Shown here piece after piece: positions 14,271-20,827 of a DNA stretch of 20,827 nucleotides (position 1 is the stretch's first letter; every line of letters begins with the position of its first letter). Position numbers and translations under genes: made by a program. Source of the stretch: Candidatus Moranbacteria bacterium CG_4_9_14_3_um_filter_45_14 (GTDB lineage Bacteria; Patescibacteriota; Minisyncoccia; Moranbacterales; UBA1568); NCBI GenBank assembly GCA_002790675.1, contig PFVP01000026.1, positions 1 through 20,827 of the forward strand. Direction: 5' to 3'. Under the pieces are notes generated by a model. The model saw only the letters and a list, made by a program, of their open reading frames with translations, ran no database searches and was not told the origin of the DNA.

Positions 14271-14774
14271 CTAAAGAACTTTTTTACTTTTAAGCTCTTG
14301 AAACATTGAGACTGACCGCTCAAGACCAGATATCTTTAGTGCATCTACATCTTGAGAAGCGCTTAATCGTTTAATTGCAACATACGCAAAATTTTGAGGC
14401 ACTCGCTTTTCAAGTTTTTTACCCACAAGAAGTGTTTTGACCTGACTGTCATCCATATAGAATCTATTTTTTAAAACGTCGAGAATCGTCTTTGCCATAT
14501 TATCCACATCTCTCCTGCTATACTCTTTATCAGAAGCAAAATATTGGATGATAAAAACAAAAACTTCCCCATCACTTGGAAACTGTTCATTCTGTGTTAG
14601 CTGTGAATCAAGTGTGCTACCAAGAATTCTTTTAAAAACAGCAAGCCCTTCTTTTTCTGTTTTTCGCACTTGCTCATCAAATCCATCACTGTGATGAGCT
14701 TCTTGCGTAGCAGGAATTACTTCGCCAACACCAAAATCAAAATCTATAGTGGTTAATGGTTGTTTTTTAGACAT
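14271..14774 (-). CDS. RusA-family Holliday junction resolvase-like protein
   Basis: 167 residues. The recognisable part is EYSRRDVDNMAKTILDVLKN (85-104), then FYMDDSQVKTLLVGKK (105-120). This is the RusA pattern: an Asp-x-Asp-Asn pair (Asp89, Asp91), a helix, then Asp-Asp with Gln-Val (Asp108, Asp109), giving the acidic metal-binding residues of the crossover junction endodeoxyribonuclease. RusA proteins cut four-way DNA junctions and are often of phage origin. The N-terminal 60 residues and C-terminal tail are atypical. The gene's ATG overlaps the stop of the upstream 56-residue gene (TAATG), so translation is coupled. Base composition is more A/T-rich than the surface and redox operons, consistent with an acquired patch. 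Confidence 0.72.
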   Translation of the reverse strand: MSKKQPLTTIDFDFGVGEVIPATQEAHHSDGFDEQVRKTEKEGLAVFKRILGSTLDSQLTQNEQFPSDGEVFVFIIQYFASDKEYSRRDVDNMAKTILDVLKNRFYMDDSQVKTLLVGKKLEKRVPQNFAYVAIKRLSASQDVDALKISGLERSVSMFQELKSKKVL

Positions 14775-14944
14775 TACTGCTTTGAAGTTTTTGTATAAAA
14801 ATGAACTCCTTCTTTTGTTTTAACTTTTTGAACCGTATCAAAAGAAACCATTTTCCCTGTTTTGGTATAAAAATTAACCACAACCGGCTCTTTATGAGTT
14901 TTGGTTGCAATAAAGAAAACTGGAGTTTTTGTTGTTTTAGCCAT
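14774..14944 (-). CDS. Small repetitive beta-strand-type protein (56 residues)
   Basis: Start chosen at ATG 14944 (MAKTTKTPVFFIATKT). The open frame extends to 14977, but a promoter -10 (14951-14956) lies inside that extension, so the longer form would not be transcribed from it. The protein contains NFYTKTGKMVSFDTVQKV and then HFYTKTSK, an alternation of hydrophobic and polar residues that suggests short beta strands with a repeated FYTKT unit; it is strongly basic. No named family was recognised. It overlaps the RusA-like start by one base-pair step (TAATG), which suggests the two act together, perhaps in DNA binding (inference). Confidence 0.65.
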   Translation of the reverse strand: MAKTTKTPVFFIATKTHKEPVVVNFYTKTGKMVSFDTVQKVKTKEGVHFYTKTSKQ

Positions 14945-14950
14945 ATTTAT

Positions 14951-14979
14951 ATAATACACATTTATGATATTTTTCACAA
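14951..14979 (-). promoter_or_regulatory. Promoter giving a leaderless transcript for the 56-residue/RusA-like operon
   Basis: Minus strand TTGTGA (complement of 14974-14979), 17-nt spacer, TATTAT (complement of 14951-14956). Only six bases separate the -10 from the ATG at 14944, so transcription should begin at or next to the start codon. Confidence 0.68.
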
Positions 14980-15013
14980 CTCCACACTAAACGCTTTTTT
15001 AACACCGATTTTA

Positions 15014-15613
15014 CTATGATCTCTCAAACAAGCTCTCTGTCTGTTCTTTTTCTCCTGCAAATTTTTTCTCGAAGAAATACAGATACAGCGCGTAGATGAT
15101 GACTCCCATCTCGATGATATGCAAAGGGAACCAGACGAAGGTACGACACTCATCTAACGCATACCACGCTACGAGAGGCAGAATCGTAAGGGCGAGTTCC
15201 CATCCCCACTGGATTTTCATCGCCTGTCCGAAATGGTATGTGAGGTTGAAAATGAGCAGTGCGAGGAATGCTATCAGAAGAAATACCCAGATTTCCACCG
15301 GCAGACTGAAACATACTTTCGCCTGCGCCTGTGCCGAGAGAGCTTCTTCTACGACGATCATCGCCGCCTCATCATCGATGCGAGGACCTTTGATCTCTGA
15401 AATTTTGGGGATACTCTTCGAAACGAGAGGTTGTACGGCACGCTCAGTATTCACGGACGACGCACTTTGTCCCGAAATGTTTAAAAGGGCATCCGAACCC
15501 CTGTACGTAATGGCTGACAAAGAGAAGATATCGATAATAAGGAACAATCCCAGAAAAACCACCACGAGATTTTCTCTCACACTTTTCAAAATTTTTGCAC
15601 TCAGTTCTTGCAT
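15014..15613 (-). CDS. Uncharacterised multi-span membrane protein in the sortase operon
   Basis: 199 residues from ATG 15613, which lies 10 nt after the sortase stop; the longer ORF start at 15649 would overlap sortase by 26 nt. One membrane span lies near 17-37, followed by an extracytoplasmic Ser/Ala/Glu-rich stretch of about 65 residues (38-100), then three spans (about 104-124, 133-152, 157-177) and a charged cytoplasmic tail. Single cysteines lie at about 98 and 153. There is no recognised family. As the last gene of the surface-protein operon it may help position sortase or its substrates, but that rests only on location. Confidence 0.78.
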   Translation of the reverse strand: MQELSAKILKSVRENLVVVFLGLFLIIDIFSLSAITYRGSDALLNISGQSASSVNTERAVQPLVSKSIPKISEIKGPRIDDEAAMIVVEEALSAQAQAKVCFSLPVEIWVFLLIAFLALLIFNLTYHFGQAMKIQWGWELALTILPLVAWYALDECRTFVWFPLHIIEMGVIIYALYLYFFEKKFAGEKEQTESLFERS

Positions 15614-15623
15614 ATAAATATAT

Positions 15624-16295
15624 TTAATCGCTTTCCACCTGATCCGCAACCACTATGAGTCGTTCGAGTGTCGTTCCGGCTGGAGTGCACGTCATCAGCG
15701 TCAGTGTTTTCTCCTCTCTGTCGCCTGTCAGATACTCGACGTTTTCGGGTGAAACCGTCTTCTTCCCGCTCACCCGATATGTGAATTTCTGCTTGTTATA
15801 AAAAAGGTCGATCTCATCTCCGATCACAAGCTTGTTCAAAAGATAGAACTGGGCATTATAACGAACAGCCTTATAAAAGTCAACCCCCGAATGAGCAAAA
15901 AGGAAGACATTGCCCGCCTCTCCCGGTAAGGCTGTTCCTCTCGCCTGTGCCACTCCTCTGGTCAAAGCTCTCTGATACACCGCTTCGTTCATCCAATCGA
16001 CATCAGGAATGACTTTGGCATTAGCAGAGAGCTTGGGGATGACGATGCCGAAACCCTCATCCACTGGATAGATGATATCACTTCCTGTTTTCTCCCCTGT
16101 CTGTATCTGTCTCGACGCTTCTTCACGAGTCACGACGGAAGCGTTGTTGTGTTTCGGTAAAAACTGATATTTCAATTCTTCTTTCACCACAGGATAAAAA
16201 GTCAGCAAGAAAATGATGACAGACATTGTTACGAGAACAATGCCTGTCTTCTCCACAATACGGAAATGATTGTCTTTACTGAAGGGATTGTTCAT
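15624..16295 (-). CDS. Sortase (transpeptidase for LPXTG-type surface proteins)
   Basis: 223 residues from ATG 16295 (MNNPFSKDNHFR); the ORF extends to 16349 but that would add a hydrophobic piece overlapping the previous gene by more than 70 nt. The chosen start still overlaps it by 20 nt. A membrane anchor (about 17-36) precedes the sortase beta-barrel. The catalytic residues are His135 in FLFAHSGVDF, Cys203 in LTLMTCTPAG, and Arg212 in TTLERLIVV, the classic His-Cys-Arg set. TLTLMTCTPxGT...RL suggests the class D/E-like branch; class is uncertain. Its obvious substrate is the LPATG signal in the immediately upstream gene, so it probably attaches that protein to the cell surface. Confidence 0.93.
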   Translation of the reverse strand: MNNPFSKDNHFRIVEKTGIVLVTMSVIIFLLTFYPVVKEELKYQFLPKHNNASVVTREEASRQIQTGEKTGSDIIYPVDEGFGIVIPKLSANAKVIPDVDWMNEAVYQRALTRGVAQARGTALPGEAGNVFLFAHSGVDFYKAVRYNAQFYLLNKLVIGDEIDLFYNKQKFTYRVSGKKTVSPENVEYLTGDREEKTLTLMTCTPAGTTLERLIVVADQVESD

Positions 16296-18402
16296 TTCGC
16301 TTTTTCTGATAGACCTGGTAACCGCGATAACCAAGAGCAAGCAAAACAAGAGCGATAAGAGCAGACCACCACGGATGGCTGCTTATCCAAGAACTCACAT
16401 CTCCTGCTATCGTCCCTTCACCGAGCACCGATCCATTTTCGCCTGAAACATTCTCCGTTTCCGCTCCCTCTACAGATCCTGCCGTAGGAACGGTCGTCTC
16501 TCCACCTGCTACTGCGCCACCGCCCGTGACAGGGATAGCTCCTCCGACTCCCCCGGCAACAGTTTCCGTGACCGTCTTGGTATTCGTCTTGTGTTTGACC
16601 GTCACATCGTCATCACCGACAAAACCTGATCCGGCACCAGAAACGCTCACTGCACGAATGGCGTAGAAATAGTCTTTGCAATCAGCTCCGGGATCGATCA
16701 TCGCGCCGTTCGTGTTCGGAGCGATGGCAAGCGTTGTGGCAAACGTCGACGCATCAGCCACGAACGAATTCTCTGTCGAACGATAGAGTTCTACTTTCGT
16801 AGTCAAACCATCATTGGCCGTCGTAAACGATACCCCGCAACTGTTTTTCTCACGATTGTAGTTGAGAGGAGTACCGGGAGTGCCTGCTTTTATCTCCACC
16901 GTCACCGTTTCACTCACGTTTTCAAATACCGTATCCTCTTCATCTTCATAACTGGCTCTCACATAAAACTGATACGTGCCATCCGGCAGATCGATGAGAC
17001 AGTTCCCTGAATTGCCACCATTATTGTGTACATACGCTGTCGTCACCGGTACATCCCCAGTCTGATAACACTGTGCAGAGAGATCTCTTCCTCCGATATC
17101 GAGCGTCACGAAACCGATAGCGAACGCGCTTTCCATCGATGGGGATTCCGGCGCTTCGATACGGACAGAGATGCGCGGATCGACTGTGGTGGCACTGGCT
17201 TGAGAAGGCAGAGCGAGAACAGATGTTCCGAGAACGAACAGGAATACTATCTTCGTGATTATCTTATTTGAATTCTTCATAGCCAGAGCTTTTTTCCTTT
17301 TAGCATACATCATCATTCCCAGACCCGACACAAACAGTACAAGGGCGAGTATCACCCACGAAATCTGGGCACCGGTCGCCGGAAGTATCGAGGCACCAAG
17401 TACACGCTTGATGATCCGTTTGGTCGTGGTATCCGTCTTGTCTTTTTCTTTCAATTGAACCGACTCGGATGTAGGAGTAACGACTGCTACCTCGGTCCCA
17501 ACGAAATTATCGGCATCACTTTGATCAACAGCGATGACAGGGGCGCCACTGCCATTCGTACCTGTAGCAAAAGCGATATCCCGATACAAACCATCATCCT
17601 GATTTCCGCTGATCTTCGTCTTGTAGGTGACTGTGACAGTTTCATCTTCTCCCAGATCTCCGAGATCCCATACACCAGGCGAAGCATACTGATGAATGAA
17701 AGGAGCACCTGTACCCGAACCAAACACATAGGCGAAACCCTCCGGTGGCAGATCGGTCAATACGACATCATTCACCCCTCCGTGTATGGCCGTAACCCGA
17801 AGTGTGTATCCCACTTCGTTTCCTGGCGCTTCGGGAGCGACAGAGTCAGTGGTTTTCGCTATCAGCAGACTTCCTTGGAGATCGGGGATATCCACGCTCA
17901 TCGTGATATTGAAATAGACCTTGGTATTCTGGTATTCGTTTCCGGCATTCGGATCAAAAGTGGCATAAATCTTGTAGACTTGACCACTGCTTCCCGCGAT
18001 GGCGCCGAGCCCGATCACCGTGTCATCGAGTTCCTGGAGGGTCGCTATGGTATCTCCACCCGGTCCGGGAAGAATGAGGAATCCGCTCCCCACTTTTTCT
18101 ATTTTGACAGTGATTTTCTCTTCGAGTTCAAAAGGAGGCCAAGGGACAATCCCCTCCGACAGATCGATATCGAGCCCCATAACAATATCCTGAGATGTCC
18201 CTGTCAGATTGTTCACCGTCATAATATCTGTGAAAGCATCCCCTGGGAGGATATTCGTATGAACGATGAAAGGATTGGTTCCGATGATTTCCACCACATC
18301 GATAAGATCCGGATCGACGGCCTGAACCGGCGCTACCCACACGAAAAATGTGAGAGCGATGAAACTTCCGATGAAAGTGAATTGTCGTTTCAGATTCTTC
18401 AT
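16276..18402 (-). CDS. Double surface protein: TasA/DUF11-like with LPATG anchor, fused to a second exported protein
   Basis: 708 residues that read as two secreted proteins in series. Part 1: signal peptide (1-28, ending PVQA), a TasA-like beta domain (about 30-172), a DUF11-like domain (about 178-290; AKTTDSVAPEAPGNEVGYTL, VVLTDLPPEGFAYVFG), then LPATG (340-344), a span (346-366) and KRKK. Part 2 begins at Met375 with a new signal peptide (375-404, ending QASA), a beta domain, a fibronectin-III-like domain (about 508-600), a Gly/Thr/Glu-rich stretch containing IPVTG (623-627), a C-terminal span (678-696) and a basic tail. Topology is consistent for one polytopic chain, but deleting one base in the A6 run (T run 17290-17295) would end part 1 at TGA overlapping the ATG of part 2 (17280). 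Starts 3 nt after the TasA/lamin-tail gene's stop. Confidence 0.85.
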   Translation of the reverse strand: MKNLKRQFTFIGSFIALTFFVWVAPVQAVDPDLIDVVEIIGTNPFIVHTNILPGDAFTDIMTVNNLTGTSQDIVMGLDIDLSEGIVPWPPFELEEKITVKIEKVGSGFLILPGPGGDTIATLQELDDTVIGLGAIAGSSGQVYKIYATFDPNAGNEYQNTKVYFNITMSVDIPDLQGSLLIAKTTDSVAPEAPGNEVGYTLRVTAIHGGVNDVVLTDLPPEGFAYVFGSGTGAPFIHQYASPGVWDLGDLGEDETVTVTYKTKISGNQDDGLYRDIAFATGTNGSGAPVIAVDQSDADNFVGTEVAVVTPTSESVQLKEKDKTDTTTKRIIKRVLGASILPATGAQISWVILALVLFVSGLGMMMYAKRKKALAMKNSNKIITKIVFLFVLGTSVLALPSQASATTVDPRISVRIEAPESPSMESAFAIGFVTLDIGGRDLSAQCYQTGDVPVTTAYVHNNGGNSGNCLIDLPDGTYQFYVRASYEDEEDTVFENVSETVTVEIKAGTPGTPLNYNREKNSCGVSFTTANDGLTTKVELYRSTENSFVADASTFATTLAIAPNTNGAMIDPGADCKDYFYAIRAVSVSGAGSGFVGDDDVTVKHKTNTKTVTETVAGGVGGAIPVTGGGAVAGGETTVPTAGSVEGAETENVSGENGSVLGEGTIAGDVSSWISSHPWWSALIALVLLALGYRGYQVYQKKRNEQSLQ
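17278..17295 (-). other. Fusion junction: internal ATG and A6 run between the two surface-protein halves
   Basis: The minus strand reads A6 (complement of 17290-17295), then GCTCTGGCT, then ATG at 17280. In the frame seen there is no stop. With five As the upstream frame would read CTC TGG CTA TGA, giving the ATGA stop-start overlap usual in operons. This marks a possible sequencing or assembly error, a real fusion, or a slippage site. Confidence 0.6.
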
Positions 18403-18405
18403 AGA

Positions 18406-20592
18406 CTAATTGACAGGGGTTTCAATAACGGGAACTTCTTCCGGTGCGACAACAGGCGTTTCCTCGACAGGAGCTATCTCATCTACCGGAACTTCTTCCA
18501 CAGTCGGTTCCTCGGGAGGGGTCGTCACTTCTTCTTCGGGTACCACTACTGGTTCTGTCGATATCGGATCTGAAGTAGGAACGACCGGCTCAGGTGTGAC
18601 GACTTCGTCTGTGACAACTGGTGGCACATCTTCTTCTACCGGCACGGTCTCGTCAGCACTCACTGTCAGATCAACGATAGCACTTTCTTCTACTGGCGTA
18701 TCAATTGCCGGAACTATTTCGGTGTCTATCACTGTGGTTTCTGCAAGCATCTCTGCCAATTTCTTTTCTTCTGCCAGACGCATCACCTCGAGAATTTCGA
18801 GAATAGCCGAGTCTGTAATGGTCGTATCATCCGCTTCTTTGAGCATATCAATATAGGTGAGGAAAATCGGAGAACAGATATTTTCGGTAGTGTCTTCCTT
18901 CAACTTCTCCCCCTCGAAACAAACTGTATACGCCTCGAGGCGGAAGGCTTTCATTTCCTCTTCACTCATCACATTCTCTTCCCCGGGCGTGGCTTCCGGA
19001 TCGAGCCAGATACCTTCGCCATCCGGAAAGCGAGCAAACGATTTGCCTTCGGGGAGATCCGCGACATCCTGATAGCTGAAGACGTCCTCCTGTACATCAT
19101 CAGTCGTGACATCCGGTGTCAGGAGCGGAGTATAGAGTGAAAGGGTATCAGCATCATTGCCGAGGAATGCCTGTTCGAGATAGACCACCAGACGGTCATT
19201 GCCGGGTACCAGTGTCTCTCCGCTCGCGGTATTGGCAGTGGTGATCACAATCTTGTCGCCATCGCTATTCGTGAAATACCAGCCGGCCACATCGATCGGT
19301 GTGTCGAGAATATTGTAAAGCTCGATCCACTCGCCATCCGGTCTATCAGCATCGTCATCACCGAGCGGATTCGGAACGAATTCGTTCATCACGATCGGAG
19401 AGAGGTTGGATGCGAGCGGTGTACCGAAATTATTGCCATCTACTGTGTCCCAATACGTGCCATCGTTACATACTCCGCTCACACAAGTGTGCCAATTCGC
19501 AGGAAGCGTGCCATCCCCCGGAATATCATTGCGTTCCATCGACTGCTCGAGCGGTGTACTCGATCCATGACTGCCTGCCGGCCATTCACCTATAGGCGTA
19601 AGATCGATGACATTTTCGTCCTTATCCTCGAGCGTGAGTTGTTCTCCCCCATTAAGGAGACTCATTCCTGCAACGTGCGTGTATCCCTTATCGTGGGCCA
19701 GGTCGTTTGCAAGTTTGATCGCCGTCTCATCCCATTTTTTCTTCGTAATGAGGAAATAGCCGTTCGCCTTGATGCTGTAACCATTCGGAATCTCAATATG
19801 ACCTGAGCCACTACCTCCATTTTCGATATCCCAGTTGGAAAGATTGATATCGGAAGCAGTCATATTTTTGAGTTCAATCCATTCGTCATCCGAATCTCCA
19901 ACCGAACCCATCCACATCACTTCATTGATGATGACATCACCGGCCGTGAGCCACTCACCCGTCGCGATACTGTGTGTGCCGACGCTTTCCACATCAGAGA
20001 AACCATCCGTGGCGTCGGGCAGGTTGGTCTGCCAAGCAGTGAAATCGAAATCCCACTGACAAGACTTGTGTTCCAGAGTACCATCGGCATCGGCAGGGAG
20101 TTCCACTGTGAAATCCCAGGTGTCCTCTCCAGAGCGCGCAATCTGAAAAGGAGTCCCTGGAGAAGGAAACTGATTGACAGCAAAATCTTTGAGTGGCAAT
20201 TTGTCGTAGACTTTGATTCCGTTCCTCTCTGCCGTCAGGAGAAAAGCATCGCAGAGAATATCATCGCCACTGGTCTTACGGTATTTGACATTATAACGGA
20301 AATCCAAGTTCCCTACATTGGAAAAAATAATTCTCTGATCCGGTTCTTGTCCTGGCTTCATCCCGGTTACGCTGAAACGCTCGATGTAGGTCGCTTCCCC
20401 ATCGAGACTGGTGGCGGTGAAACTATTCCCCGTACTTTCCTCGAGATCGGAGAAACCGGCATTCGTCCCGCCGATAGAGATCACACCCGAGAAAACGGCC
20501 AACACCAAAACGGCCACAGTCAATCGGTGCGCTGATCGGACGATGCGTGTTGTGATGACTGACTGATATTTTTTATTCTTCCGATTTTTCAT
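18406..20592 (-). CDS. TasA/camelysin-like surface protein with two lamin-tail domains and acidic Pro/Val/Glu tail
   Basis: 728 residues. An N-terminal basic region and hydrophobic helix (about 23-45) end at TNA before GFSDLEESTGNSFTATSLDG, the hallmark N-terminus of TasA/CalY-type fibre proteins; the beta domain runs to about 190. Two lamin-tail (LTD) domains follow, starting VIINEVMWMGSVGDSDDEWI (about 220) and IVMNEFVPNPLGDDDADRPD (about 400), each with the EWIEL(K/Y)N core. Later comes a helical segment (about 550-640), then about 85 residues dominated by Val, Pro, Glu and Thr, with no membrane span or sorting signal. It is probably a secreted structural component held at the surface by assembly with the LPATG protein encoded next, three bases away. 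No SipW-type signal peptidase is seen. The start lies 5 nt after a GIY-YIG gene. Confidence 0.88.
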   Translation of the reverse strand: MKNRKNKKYQSVITTRIVRSAHRLTVAVLVLAVFSGVISIGGTNAGFSDLEESTGNSFTATSLDGEATYIERFSVTGMKPGQEPDQRIIFSNVGNLDFRYNVKYRKTSGDDILCDAFLLTAERNGIKVYDKLPLKDFAVNQFPSPGTPFQIARSGEDTWDFTVELPADADGTLEHKSCQWDFDFTAWQTNLPDATDGFSDVESVGTHSIATGEWLTAGDVIINEVMWMGSVGDSDDEWIELKNMTASDINLSNWDIENGGSGSGHIEIPNGYSIKANGYFLITKKKWDETAIKLANDLAHDKGYTHVAGMSLLNGGEQLTLEDKDENVIDLTPIGEWPAGSHGSSTPLEQSMERNDIPGDGTLPANWHTCVSGVCNDGTYWDTVDGNNFGTPLASNLSPIVMNEFVPNPLGDDDADRPDGEWIELYNILDTPIDVAGWYFTNSDGDKIVITTANTASGETLVPGNDRLVVYLEQAFLGNDADTLSLYTPLLTPDVTTDDVQEDVFSYQDVADLPEGKSFARFPDGEGIWLDPEATPGEENVMSEEEMKAFRLEAYTVCFEGEKLKEDTTENICSPIFLTYIDMLKEADDTTITDSAILEILEVMRLAEEKKLAEMLAETTVIDTEIVPAIDTPVEESAIVDLTVSADETVPVEEDVPPVVTDEVVTPEPVVPTSDPISTEPVVVPEEEVTTPPEEPTVEEVPVDEIAPVEETPVVAPEEVPVIETPVN

Positions 20593-20596
20593 TGGA

Positions 20597-20611
20597 TTTA
20601 CCCCGTCAAAT
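20597..20611. repeat. Terminal motif TTTACCCCGTCAAAT at the 3' end of the GIY-YIG gene
   Basis: This 15-mer differs at one position from the element end TTTACCCCGTGAAAT and is followed by AAGATTTGAG, the sequence also found in the xseA copy. On the coding strand it encodes the final Leu-Thr-Gly and stop of the nuclease. It lies 4 nt before the start codon of the TasA-like gene. Confidence 0.75.
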
Positions 20612-20827
20612 AAGATTTGAGTCTTTTACTTAAAAACATTTTGCCGTAATACGTTTTGAGATATTTTTCCCTGTGAGTGGCATCTTGTTGACTTAAACAT
20701 GCTTCGTAATAGATTAATTTTAGTGGCCGTCTGTCTTTCGTTGATGGAACCATTCCTTTACAATGCTGCTCAAATCTTAATTTTAAATTCTTAGTATATC
20801 CCGTGTATCTTTGATCATCTTTTTTAC
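20598..20827 (-). CDS. GIY-YIG nuclease family protein (partial, 5' end beyond window)
   Basis: The last 75 codons and TAA stop are present; the N-terminus with the GIY and YIG motifs is outside the window. Visible: RYTGYTKNLKLRFEQHCKG, the helix that follows the YIG strand in UvrC-like nucleases with its conserved Arg, then RRPLKLIYYEACLSQQDATH, REKYLKTYYGK and the end RLKSYLTG. This pattern is characteristic of short, roughly 90-residue single-domain GIY-YIG proteins frequent in small-genome bacteria. Such enzymes cut DNA, and relatives act in homing and repair. The final codons contain the repeat-element end motif. It is transcribed towards the surface operon and stops 5 nt before it. Confidence 0.88.
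   Translation of the reverse strand, partial: KKDDQRYTGYTKNLKLRFEQHCKGMVPSTKDRRPLKLIYYEACLSQQDATHREKYLKTYYGKMFLSKRLKSYLTG

Noticed and set aside
14980..15013. Terminator after the sortase operon
   Set aside because: The short gap is A/T-rich but I could find no convincing stem followed by a U-run on the minus strand.
16296..16349. Longer sortase start at 16349
   Set aside because: It would add a hydrophobic stretch overlapping the coding end of the upstream gene; the ATG at 16295 gives a normal cytoplasmic N-terminus before the anchor.
17455..18573. 372-codon plus-strand ORF
   Set aside because: It lies antisense to the double surface protein and runs over its start; the translation is rich in Arg, His and Cys, typical of a shadow.
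18410..18856. Ser/Thr/Gly-repetitive plus-strand ORF resembling a surface protein
   Set aside because: Its repetitiveness is the complement of the Val/Pro/Glu-rich tail of the TasA-like protein on the minus strand.
1..20827. TGA-recoded genetic code (as in Gracilibacteria or Absconditabacteria)
   Set aside because: Well-bounded genes such as the metal ATPase and the DsbD-like protein end at TGA at the expected family length, and no conserved protein reads through TGA.

Overview
The window looks like chromosomal DNA of an uncultivated Candidate Phyla Radiation (Patescibacteria, Parcubacteria-like) bacterium. This is inference from several features: small AT-leaning but mixed-composition genes, mostly absent Shine-Dalgarno sites, a four-helix-bundle (23S IVS-type) gene, a GIY-YIG nuclease, many intergenic hairpins, and a monoderm-style surface (sortase, LPXTG, TasA-like proteins). 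TGA is used as stop (for example at 9278 and 3752), which argues against the TGA-recoding lineages. No rRNA, tRNA or CRISPR array was seen.

Layout. 1-2603 (minus): HRDC-fused exonuclease VII large subunit, its small subunit, then the start of a 2-oxoacid:ferredoxin oxidoreductase alpha subunit cut by the window edge. 2811-5965 (minus): an extracytoplasmic thiol/electron-transfer cluster made of a DsbA-like protein, a thioredoxin-DsbD/CcdA-like membrane protein, an MsrQ/ferric-reductase-like haem protein and a 46-residue membrane peptide. 6089-9055 (plus): a MacB/Lol-type ABC exporter pair whose ATPase carries a duplicated C-terminal domain; an apparently inserted four-helix-bundle cassette separates ATPase from permease. 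9113-9259: a nested palindromic repeat between convergent genes. 9278-12495 (minus): a two-gene operon of trypsin-like membrane protease and TPC-type metal P-type ATPase. 12610-13344 (minus): a cyclophilin lipoprotein. 13477-14979: an accessory patch with an amber-interrupted ORF, a strong promoter with a hairpin-rich leader, an unlisted 58-residue Cys-rich tail-anchored peptide, a shared terminator, and a leaderless RusA-type operon. 15014-20592 (minus): a surface-assembly operon of TasA-like/lamin-tail protein, double surface protein with an internal LPATG signal, sortase and a novel membrane protein. 20598-20827: the 3' end of a GIY-YIG nuclease gene.

The most interesting signal is a family of short elements with an approximately 15-bp terminal motif (TTTACCCYGTGAAAT and its inverse). 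Two complete copies, each an outer stem enclosing two adjacent hairpins, lie in the 5' UTRs of the DsbA-like and cyclophilin genes. A divergent copy with compensatory changes sits at xseA, and the same motif forms the last codons of the GIY-YIG gene just upstream of the TasA-like gene. All four abut start codons. They could be a nuclease-associated palindromic mobile family that has become 5'-UTR structure. The second strong signal is the 708-residue ORF that joins two exported proteins head to tail across an A6 run; a one-base deletion there would restore two genes overlapping as ATGA.
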